Positions 57,222 to 64,000 of a stretch of DNA of 64,000 nucleotides are shown in pieces (positions within the stretch are counted from its first letter, which is position 1; every line of letters starts with the position of its first letter). The notes under the pieces were generated by a model. The model saw only the letters and a list, made by a program, of their open reading frames with translations, had not been told where the DNA came from and searched no databases. The DNA is taken from NCBI GenBank assembly GCA_964550655.1, contig CAZKAQ010000005.1, positions 1 to 64,000 on the forward strand, given 5' to 3'. Both the position numbers and the translations under genes were made by a program. The DNA is from GCA-1730015 sp964550655. Its GTDB lineage: Bacteria; Pseudomonadota; Gammaproteobacteria; Granulosicoccales; Granulosicoccaceae.

Positions 57222-57350
57222 TAACAGGCCAAACAGAAAAAGTTCGACTTCTATGATGACCGCATTGCCGTTGGCGATCAAGCAAAGGCAGCGCAAATCA
57301 TCTATATCTTTAGCAATCCGCGTCATTTTCCGGATAAATCATTCAGTTAG
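57222..57350 (+). pseudogene. Possible C-terminal gene fragment
   Basis: A short open stretch without a start reads KKFDFYDDRIAVGDQAKAAQ and ends SNPRHFPDKSFS before a stop. It is protein-like and may be the tail of a lost gene, lying between two element remnants. No family recognised. Confidence 0.3.
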
Positions 57351-57386
57351 TTGTTTTTGCTCGACATTCCTGATTCCCACAATGGC

Positions 57387-57544
57387 CTAGCCCGGACCAG
57401 GGTCCGGCCAACCCTGCCAGTCCCTGCTTTTTTTTACGATACCCGTCTTTTTACGGTACCTGTCTTTATTTGTTGTTTCTGTTGATCTCACTGTGAAAAT
57501 ATATCTCTGCACGATATGCTCGCCATGTTCATGAATAATCCGAA
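57387..57544. repeat. Further remnants of the 167-bp element
   Basis: Ctagcccgga at 57387-57396 matches the element end. 57488-57544 (from ctgtgaaaat through atgctcgccatgttcatgaa to tccgaac) matches the left end in inverted orientation. The second remnant reaches to just before the start of the lipoprotein gene. Confidence 0.6.
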
Positions 57545-57560
57545 CTTAAGGAGCAAAGCA

Positions 57561-58724
57561 TTGCGCATGCGCTCAATAGTCAATATCAATCAGAAGCTAC
57601 TCCGGGACAAATGCCATGTTACATTTTACGGCATACTCTTATTTATGATGTTAAGTGCATGTAGCAATGGTCAGAATTTTTCCCAGCTGCCGGGCTTTCG
57701 TCAGCACTTTAGCGCCTATCCGCCAAGCGATGTCACACCATCAGCACCAGAAGTCGCACTACTTAAGAAATACAAACCGCGTATCTTTTCAACTGACAAA
57801 CAGCTGCAGCCAATAGACTTCTACCAGGACTATATCGCACACGGTACATTGTATGTTGATGGTAAAAAGGTCAGCCAAAAGCCAACAGCGACCCTGCTAA
57901 ACGAATATAGGGATACTCCAGGCGCCTTGTTCAAATATGAAGGCAATTACAAACAGCCGGGAACGTCGGTAGTTTATGCTCGTGTAGACTACGAACAAAC
58001 ATCCCACCAAGGTCAAAAATACGATTTCACCTTCCTCACCTATAATCTGGTATTCCCGGTCAGTGGAATTTTACAGGGTCTGGGTAAATTACAGTCCATC
58101 GGTCTGGCCATTGTCGGCAATCTGAATGACTGGCACCAGCTTGATCACTATGTCAATGTCAGTGTGGCTCTGCTGGATTCAAAGCCTGTCGCTATGACAT
58201 TGCAGCAGCACAATTATCAAACAACCTACTTACTCAACCCGGATTCACCCGATATATCGGTCGATATTGCACTTCGTTCCAATGAGCTCTACGTACATAA
58301 CCAAAACAAAAAAGCCCATCCGGCAGTCTCTTTTATTAGTACAGACAATCTTGAATTTCTGATCAGTGGCAACAATAAACCGCTAACTGCTGGCCACGAC
58401 ATCACTCACGGACAAAAAGAAGTGACCTACCAACTAAGCTACCTCGCACAAACAGACGCGTTTTATCAGTTCAAAGGATCACTGGGAAAAAATCGCCTCC
58501 TGCCAGGGCGAAGTGGCCCACCTGGCGCAGATTACGCCACCCTGCCAGGGCTCATGCCACGCCACATACGTATGGTGACAGGCTACAGAACAAATTCGGT
58601 TGAAACAGAAATCGAATTATTTGAAAAACTGTTTGACCGCAAGAATTTCTCTGTCCGGCAGCCCGCGATTAAAGCCTACAAAGACCGGTTTTTTGCAGCA
58701 CTGGCAAAGAGCACCCAACAATAA
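57561..58724 (+). CDS. Hypothetical lipoprotein
   Basis: This protein of about 387 residues is probably a lipoprotein: a basic start (MRMRSIVNINQK), a hydrophobic core and a lipobox LMMLSAC-like end (FMMLSACSNGQ). The body is soluble and beta-rich, with no domain I recognise. I chose TTG 57561 because AAGGAG (57547-57552) precedes it; ATG 57567 is an alternative. The longer frame from 57516 would take its first codons from an inverted-repeat remnant and has no ribosome-binding site. Confidence 0.75.
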   Translation: MRMRSIVNINQKLLRDKCHVTFYGILLFMMLSACSNGQNFSQLPGFRQHFSAYPPSDVTPSAPEVALLKKYKPRIFSTDKQLQPIDFYQDYIAHGTLYVDGKKVSQKPTATLLNEYRDTPGALFKYEGNYKQPGTSVVYARVDYEQTSHQGQKYDFTFLTYNLVFPVSGILQGLGKLQSIGLAIVGNLNDWHQLDHYVNVSVALLDSKPVAMTLQQHNYQTTYLLNPDSPDISVDIALRSNELYVHNQNKKAHPAVSFISTDNLEFLISGNNKPLTAGHDITHGQKEVTYQLSYLAQTDAFYQFKGSLGKNRLLPGRSGPPGADYATLPGLMPRHIRMVTGYRTNSVETEIELFEKLFDRKNFSVRQPAIKAYKDRFFAALAKSTQQ

Positions 58725-58818
58725 ACGAAATCCGGAAAAACCTTGTACCCGGTTACGCTGGCGCTGCACCATTGCTAAAAATAAAACCAAATAACTCGAC
58801 AAAACCTGAAAAATAAAA

Positions 58819-60030
58819 TCAGGTAACCAGATTTCTACGCTGAAACTTTGCCTGATCCCATTCTCTGGTTGCCAGAATTTCTGCAAGAATTGTGGCTGCA
58901 CCATGCACGTCATGTTCATCGATATACAGGGGCGTGAAACCAAAGCGGATGATATCAGGTGCACGAAAATCACCAATGACATTGCGTGCAATTAACGCTT
59001 GCATAACCGCAAAACCGTTTTCAGATGCGAACGATACCTGACTGCCTCGTTGCAAACCTTCGCGAGGGCTCACGAGTTTCAGTTCCGGACAATTCGATTC
59101 TACTTCAGAGATAAAAAGATCACACAGGCGAATGGATGCGGCGCGAAGCTCATCCATATCCACCTGATCCCAAATCTTCATTGCCTCTTCAAGTGCGGCA
59201 AGCTGAATAACAGGTGGTGTACCCACTCGCATACGATCAATACCTGCTGCAGGCCGGTAATTGGGCTCGAAAGCGAATGGCGCATCGTGACCTAACCAGC
59301 CAGCTAAAGCAGGTTCTATCTCACCCACAATATCAGGCCGTGCATAGATAAACGCCGGTGCACCGGGGCCACCATTCAGGTATTTATAGGTACAACCCGC
59401 TGCAAATTCCGCCTTACAGCCTGTTACATCAACCGGTACTGCACCCGCACTATGGGCCAGATCCCACAACATGACCGCACCTGCATCGTGTGCCGCTCTG
59501 GTGACAGTATCCATGTCATGCAGTCGGCCAGTCCGGTAATCAACCTGTGTGATCATTGCCACAGCCACATCATCATTCAGGGCACTTACAACATCTTCGG
59601 GTTCAACGATACGAAGCTCATAATTCTGATTCAATTGCCGTATAAGCCCCTCAGCCATATAGAGATCAGACGGGAAATTTCCGCTGTCAGATAAAATCAC
59701 TCGCCGGGTCGGTCGCATTTTCAGCGCAGCCGACAGCGCCTGAAATATCTTCACTGATAAGGTATCACCCAGAGTTACTGATCCTTCAGGCGCACCGATC
59801 AATCGAGCAACTTGCTTACCCACACGAAGCGGTTGCGCCATCCATTCATCCTGGTTCCACGCTTTGATCAAATGCGCACCCCACTCCTCAGTTACCGTCT
59901 GCTGTACCCTTGCGGCAACAGTAACTGGCAATGGGCCCAGTGAATTTCCATCTAGGTAGATCATCCCTTGTGGAAGGTTAAACAGTTCTTTTCTCGGCAG
60001 TCCAGTCACAGTGCGCCTCGCAAGCTCCAT
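58819..60030 (-). CDS. kynU: Kynureninase
   Basis: This 403-residue PLP enzyme cleaves L-kynurenine to anthranilate and alanine in tryptophan breakdown. Marks are YLDGNSLGPLP, EEWGAHLIKAWNQDEWM, the PLP-region WDLAHSAGAVPVD (D190) and the Schiff-base lysine K216 in CTYKYLNGGPG. Length matches the family. It overlaps the upstream tryptophan dioxygenase gene by 25 bp, so the two form an operon. Kynurenine formamidase (kynB) is not adjacent. Confidence 0.96.
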   Translation of the reverse strand: MELARRTVTGLPRKELFNLPQGMIYLDGNSLGPLPVTVAARVQQTVTEEWGAHLIKAWNQDEWMAQPLRVGKQVARLIGAPEGSVTLGDTLSVKIFQALSAALKMRPTRRVILSDSGNFPSDLYMAEGLIRQLNQNYELRIVEPEDVVSALNDDVAVAMITQVDYRTGRLHDMDTVTRAAHDAGAVMLWDLAHSAGAVPVDVTGCKAEFAAGCTYKYLNGGPGAPAFIYARPDIVGEIEPALAGWLGHDAPFAFEPNYRPAAGIDRMRVGTPPVIQLAALEEAMKIWDQVDMDELRAASIRLCDLFISEVESNCPELKLVSPREGLQRGSQVSFASENGFAVMQALIARNVIGDFRAPDIIRFGFTPLYIDEHDVHGAATILAEILATREWDQAKFQRRNLVT

Positions 60031-60836
60031 AACTCGGGGAATAGCTCTACCTCAAGCATACGACGAAGGTATTTAACCCCGGAGGTACCACCGGTTCCGC
60101 GTTTGAATCCGATGATTCGCTCTACGGTTGTAACATGATTGAAGCGCCAGCGACGAAAGTAGTCTTCAAGATCCACCAGCTTCTCGGCAAGTTCGTACAG
60201 GTTCCAAAATTCTTTGGGGTTTTTATAAACCTCTATCCAGACATTCATTACCGCATCACTTGCCTGATGAGATTCACCCAGTCGATAAGTTTCCTTAGCG
60301 AAAGATATTTGCATCGCATCAGCCAGTAAATCCAGCACGACGTGGTACAACGATTTACGCGCCAGTTCCTGGCTGAGCATTTCGTGAAGCTCGGGACGAT
60401 GCTTATGAACCTCAAGCAAGGCATGATTGCGATTACCCAGAATAAATTCAATCAGACGATACTGATGCGATTGAAAACCACTGGATGCACCAAGGTCATG
60501 CCGAAACTGTGTATACTCGCTCGGTGTCATTGTGCGCAATACATCCCATGCATTATTCAATTGTTCAAAAATGCGGGAGACACGTGCCAACATCTTGAAA
60601 CTGGATTTAAAATCACCGTGAGTTAAGGCATCACGTGCAGCAACTAACTCATGCAAACACAAACGCATCCAAAGTTCAGAGGTTTGATGCTGAATGATGA
60701 AGAGCATTTCGTCATGCGCATCAGATCGAGGGTTTTGTGCGTCCAAAATCAAGTCCAAAGACAGATAGTCGATATATGACATATCGTCCTTGAAAGACAT
60801 CTTTGCACCATCACTGTCACTTTCAAAGGTACTCAT
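60006..60836 (-). CDS. kynA: Tryptophan 2,3-dioxygenase
   Basis: This 276-residue haem enzyme oxidises L-tryptophan to N-formylkynurenine. Typical segments are DEMLFIIQHQTSELWMRLCLHEL, of which the histidine in IIQHQTSE lies in the active site; GFQSHQYRLIEFILGN; and the haem-ligand region WRFNHVTTVERIIGFKRGTG with GTSGVKYL. First gene of the kynA-kynU operon, with GGAAG before the ATG. Confidence 0.96.
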   Translation of the reverse strand: MSTFESDSDGAKMSFKDDMSYIDYLSLDLILDAQNPRSDAHDEMLFIIQHQTSELWMRLCLHELVAARDALTHGDFKSSFKMLARVSRIFEQLNNAWDVLRTMTPSEYTQFRHDLGASSGFQSHQYRLIEFILGNRNHALLEVHKHRPELHEMLSQELARKSLYHVVLDLLADAMQISFAKETYRLGESHQASDAVMNVWIEVYKNPKEFWNLYELAEKLVDLEDYFRRWRFNHVTTVERIIGFKRGTGGTSGVKYLRRMLEVELFPELWSLRGAL

Positions 60837-61383
60837 AAAATCGCTTCCACAGGTGTGCCAGGGGCGTTGTTAGTCGATTTTACCGCAAACATCATCTTAG
60901 CGAGCTGTTCCAGCGTCGGGATTGTTAAACAAAACCAGAGTTTTTTGTCTTGTTGAAATATCAGTTCGGCCAGGCGGAATAAAGTCCATTTTCGTCATCC
61001 ACCAATCGTTGATGCGTCAGAGTAGTCGCAGTTTCCAGATGTGAGCTCAGTCGGTGCTGTCAATATCACCGCCTGACAACTGGCCATTTCAGCCGGGCTT
61101 TTCCCGCCCGGAATAGCAGGTCGCAGTGCAAGCGCGTTCGTCTTGAGCTGCTCAGATATGTTTTCTCTACAGCACTGTTCTTAAGTGGTCATAAATTACC
61201 CGTCCCGACGCTATTTTTTATCATTGGAAGTAGCTCGCCATACGGGGAGTTGGAAAAGTGATGCTTGAGGCCAAAGCAACATAAAACTGTGACACTGACG
61301 GATGATATGAGAGAATATGAATGTTAAATTTAGGAGCCGCCTAAAGCTGGTCAGACGTCAGGACATATCTTTGGACCCTGTGT
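60837..61383. other. Intergenic region, no gene seen
   Basis: The flanking operons diverge, so two promoters are expected. I find no frame with a ribosome-binding site. A GC-rich short hairpin (AGCCGGGC-ttttc-CCGCCCGG-like, near 61095) is the only visible structure. Confidence 0.4.
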
Positions 61384-61794
61384 ATGAAACTGTTTGATAC
61401 CCCCCCAATCCTGCCTTCGGATCGAAAGTTCGGATACTTTTTCACCTTTGTGTTCGCAGTGGTAGCCATTGTCACCGCAATCATTTATGGGAAATTGCTG
61501 CCGGGCATGGTTGCAGCAGCCGTATCTCTGGTATTTCTGTTCATCACGCTGACCAAGCCCTCTCTGCTAAGAGGACTGAACAAATCGTGGGCGTACCTTG
61601 GTTTGCTATTGGGTTTAATCATCAGCCCTGTTGTTCTTGGTCTCATCTACTTTGGTATGTTTACTCCTTTGGCGGCTGTACTGCGTCTTAAAGGGCGTGA
61701 TGAACTTAGATTAAAAAATAAAAATTTGAAATCAAACTGGAATGCTCGTGACCCTTTGGGGCCTTCCCCTGAGTCTTTTAAGGATCAGTACTAG
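61384..61794 (+). CDS. SxtJ-family membrane protein
   Basis: This 136-residue protein with three or four hydrophobic helices (about residues 17-34, 36-55 and 68-98) opens with LFDTPPILPSDRKFGYFFT and ends DPLGPSPESFKDQY. This fits SxtJ-like proteins, small membrane partners encoded beside NodU-type carbamoyltransferases. Its function is unknown. The TAG stop (61792-61794) is inside the CTAG end of an inverted-repeat element, which separates this gene from its usual neighbours. Confidence 0.82.
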   Translation: MKLFDTPPILPSDRKFGYFFTFVFAVVAIVTAIIYGKLLPGMVAAAVSLVFLFITLTKPSLLRGLNKSWAYLGLLLGLIISPVVLGLIYFGMFTPLAAVLRLKGRDELRLKNKNLKSNWNARDPLGPSPESFKDQY

Positions 61795-61955
61795 TGTCCT
61801 ATCCGGTTAATTCGTTGAATAATATAACGCGTCTTTTGTCCTCTGGTCTGCGTTGCATCTCCTCACAATATCTAGATATTCTTCGTCAATGCGCCTTGCC
61901 AGAGAACAAAATACACGTCATCTTATTTCACCGAATTAACCGGACAGGACACTAG
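61791..61955. mobile_element. 165-bp palindromic CTAG element, third family
   Basis: Terminal inverted repeats of 24 bp (61791-61814 and 61932-61955) begin ctagtgtcct and ccggttaattcg and differ at one base. The arms continue to pair imperfectly to a palindromic centre aatatctagatatt at 61868-61881. The left CTAG contains the TAG stop of the SxtJ gene. It ends two bases before the next start codon. No transposase. Confidence 0.87.
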
Positions 61956-61957
61956 AC

Positions 61958-62107
61958 ATGAATTTTATAAAAGAATTTTGGAAATTTCTTAAAGTCCGCA
62001 AAAAACTCTGGCTGGCGCCGTTGATACTGGTGCTGGTGATTCTGGGCGGTCTGCTGGTGCTTGCTCAAGGTTCCGTGGTAGCTCCATTTGTCTATACATT
62101 ATTTTAA
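61958..62107 (+). CDS. DUF5989-family small membrane protein
   Basis: The 49-residue peptide has a basic N-terminus (MNFIKEFWKFLKVRKKLW) and one hydrophobic helix ending GSVVAPFVYTLF. Proteins of this shape (DUF5989) sit between SxtJ-like and carbamoyltransferase genes. Function unknown. The carbamoyltransferase starts three bases after its stop. Its own ribosome-binding site, if any, is now supplied by the end of the inserted element (acaggacactagacATG). Confidence 0.82.
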   Translation: MNFIKEFWKFLKVRKKLWLAPLILVLVILGGLLVLAQGSVVAPFVYTLF

Positions 62108-62110
62108 TTA

Positions 62111-63949
62111 ATGTTGATACTTGGCATTTCCGCGTACTACCATGACTCAGCAGCCTGTCTGCTGAGCGATGGTAAAATCATCGCAGCCGCACAGGAAGAA
62201 CGCTTTACCCGCATAAAGCATGATCCATCTTTTCCCGCGAAAGCCGTCGAATACTGCCTGGCCAGCCAGGGCGTGCGCGCTGAGCAAATCGATTACGTAG
62301 TGTTCTACGACAAGCCTTTTCTTAAGTTTGAACGTTTGCTGGAAACCTATCTTGCCTTCGCACCCAGAGGCTTTAAGAGTTTTAGAACTTCAATCCCTAC
62401 CTGGATTAAAGACAAGCTTTTTCAAAAGTCGACCATCGTCAAGACGTTAGAAACCCTGCTCAGTGAAGATATAGACTGGTATGAGCGTCTACTTTTTTCT
62501 GAACATCACATGAGCCATGCTGCAAGTGCTTTTTTTCCCTCACCTTTTGAGGAAGCTGCTGTGCTCACGATGGATGGTGTCGGTGAATGGACAACAACCT
62601 CCCTTGCTGTCGGTAAGGGCAACAGCCTTGAAGTGACACAGGAAATTCTATTTCCGCATTCACTTGGCTTACTATATTCCGCGTTCACGTACTACACGGG
62701 CTTCAAGGTCAATTCAGGGGAGTACAAGGTGATGGGACTGGCGCCTTATGGCGAGCCGGAATTTGCAGACAAAATAAAAGATCACCTTATCGATATAAAA
62801 GCCGACGGTTCTTTTCATTTGAACATGGAGTACTTTGATTACTGTACCGGTTTGACGATGACGAACAAAAAGTTCGATAAACTTTTCGAAGCACCGCCGA
62901 GAACCCCCGAGACTCCAATCTCGCAACGTGAGATGAACCTCGCGGCATCTATACAACAGGTGTGTGAAGAGGTTGTACTTAAGCTTGCCAAAGGCATAAA
63001 AAAAGAAACCGGACAAAAAAATCTGTGTCTGGCGGGTGGTGTCGCACTTAATTGCGTTGCCAACGGTAAGTTATTGCGAGAACAGGTATTTGAAAACATC
63101 TGGATTCAACCGGCGGCGGGTGATGCAGGCGGTGCAGTTGGCGCCGCACTGGGTGTCCACCATATTCATCTGGGTAACCCTCGAGTTGTACAGCAAGGCA
63201 CGGACGCCATGGGTGGTACCTACCTTGGACCTGCATTTACTGAGGCCTCCGCTTGCGAGACTCTGGATGAGATTGGTGCGGTGTATGAAAAATACAGTGA
63301 CACCAAGGCAATAGATATCACAGCACAGCAACTGGCAGACGGTAAAGCCGTGGGCTGGTTTAACGGGCGTATGGAGTTTGGTCCGCGGGCACTCGGGGCG
63401 CGCAGCATTATTGCAGACCCGAGATCTCCTGTGATGCAGAAACAGCTCAATCTTAAGGTTAAATATCGAGAGTCCTTTAGGCCGTTTGCGCCGAGTGTAT
63501 TGGCAGAAGATGTCTCTGACTGGTTTGAACTCGACGAGGCAAGCCCTTACATGCTGATTGTCGCTGACGTCCACAAAGACAAACGACTTGCCATGACCGA
63601 AGAACAGCAAAAGCTGTTCGGCATTGAAAAACTGAATGTGCCGCGCTCAGAGATTCCATCAATTACCCATGTTGATTATTCGGCTCGAATACAAACTGTA
63701 CACAAGGACACTAACCCCCGATATCATGGTTTGATATCAAAATTTAAACAGTTAACTGGCTGCCCGCTGCTTGTGAATACTTCATTTAACGTTCGAGGTG
63801 AACCTATAGTTTGTACACCCGAAGATGCTTTTCGATGTTTTATGGGTACCGAACTTGATGTTCTGGTGATTGATAATCTTATCCTGATGAAAGAAAACCA
63901 GGATCCTTCACTGGCTGAAAAGTATGAACTAAAGTACGAACTTGACTGA
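62111..63949 (+). CDS. NodU/TobZ-family O-carbamoyltransferase
   Basis: This 612-residue enzyme transfers a carbamoyl group from carbamoyl phosphate, via carbamoyl-adenylate, to a hydroxyl of a glycan or secondary metabolite. The N-terminal Kae1-like domain shows ILGISAYYHDSAACLLSDG, EHHMSHAASAFFPSPF and LCLAGGVALNCVANGK. The C-terminal YrdC-like carbamoyltransferase part contains NGRMEFGPRALGARSI and LVNTSFNVRGEP. Length is typical. It forms the last gene of the SxtJ-DUF5989-carbamoyltransferase group. No acceptor-making genes are in view. Confidence 0.94.
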   Translation: MLILGISAYYHDSAACLLSDGKIIAAAQEERFTRIKHDPSFPAKAVEYCLASQGVRAEQIDYVVFYDKPFLKFERLLETYLAFAPRGFKSFRTSIPTWIKDKLFQKSTIVKTLETLLSEDIDWYERLLFSEHHMSHAASAFFPSPFEEAAVLTMDGVGEWTTTSLAVGKGNSLEVTQEILFPHSLGLLYSAFTYYTGFKVNSGEYKVMGLAPYGEPEFADKIKDHLIDIKADGSFHLNMEYFDYCTGLTMTNKKFDKLFEAPPRTPETPISQREMNLAASIQQVCEEVVLKLAKGIKKETGQKNLCLAGGVALNCVANGKLLREQVFENIWIQPAAGDAGGAVGAALGVHHIHLGNPRVVQQGTDAMGGTYLGPAFTEASACETLDEIGAVYEKYSDTKAIDITAQQLADGKAVGWFNGRMEFGPRALGARSIIADPRSPVMQKQLNLKVKYRESFRPFAPSVLAEDVSDWFELDEASPYMLIVADVHKDKRLAMTEEQQKLFGIEKLNVPRSEIPSITHVDYSARIQTVHKDTNPRYHGLISKFKQLTGCPLLVNTSFNVRGEPIVCTPEDAFRCFMGTELDVLVIDNLILMKENQDPSLAEKYELKYELD

Positions 63950-64000
63950 CAACAATATTTTGAGAACTTTAATTTCGAAGAATCTGATCATCGGCCTTTT

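Overview
The window looks like a chromosomal segment of a marine gammaproteobacterium. This is an inference from gene content: an alginate-lyase lipoprotein, PQQ-type sugar dehydrogenases with c-type cytochromes, kynurenine-pathway genes, LuxR-type and GGDEF/EAL signalling proteins, type IV pilin-like genes, moderate base composition and Shine-Dalgarno-led genes. Several features recall large-genome marine lineages such as Granulosicoccus, but the species cannot be fixed from sequence reading alone. No rRNA, tRNA, CRISPR array or prophage was recognised.

Layout. 0-5 kb: a truncated polyamine-type solute-binding protein, an exported unknown, then a thioredoxin-like protein / parvulin isomerase pair and an OsmC protein; then a broken LuxR-family fragment facing an exported metzincin-like protease. 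5-13 kb: DUF3179 protein, small proteins (DM13, adhesin-E-like), a cytochrome c plus soluble sugar dehydrogenase operon, and a two-domain flavin oxidoreductase. 13-21 kb: a membrane GGDEF-EAL protein, an intact LuxR regulator, an alkyltransferase-like DNA-repair protein, a striking exported CNPCNPC cysteine-rich peptide, an EamA transporter and a bacterial Popeye-like protein. 21-30 kb: DUF547 plus radical SAM operon divergent from a catalase-like exported protein, a HAMP-like/pilin pair, GFA protein, CDP-alcohol phosphatidyltransferase and DUF3616 protein. 30-40 kb: multidomain PL7 alginate lyase lipoprotein, a fused membrane/PQQ dehydrogenase/cytochrome c protein, and a glycosyltransferase plus flippase pair. 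40-53.5 kb: one 4,427-residue Sec-exported surface protein with 34 Ig-like repeats, calcium-binding thrombospondin-type repeats and a C-terminal sorting-like tail. 53.6-57 kb: a complete polar amino-acid ABC importer. 57-64 kb: an unknown lipoprotein, kynA-kynU, and the SxtJ / DUF5989 / carbamoyltransferase group.

The most unusual layer is non-coding. At least three families of short (about 165-168 bp) inverted-repeat elements carry CTAG at both ends. Two of them sit so that the CTAG supplies the TAG stop codon of a gene (PL7 lyase, SxtJ). Two elements at 33.2-33.55 kb are packed end to end and share one CTAG. Other copies and remnants of the main family lie at 26.8, 27.5, 36.6 and 57.0-57.5 kb, one of which reaches into the 5' end of a lipoprotein reading frame. 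Separately, a 0.3-kb nested inverted repeat (7.5-7.8 kb) and a run of five hairpins (33.57-33.76 kb) look like structured elements of unknown type.

The second notable feature is the history of the giant gene. Its 95-residue repeats are nested in a higher-order period of eight repeats (2,292 bp, twice exactly, then 2,007 bp, exactly one repeat shorter), which records in-frame block duplications.
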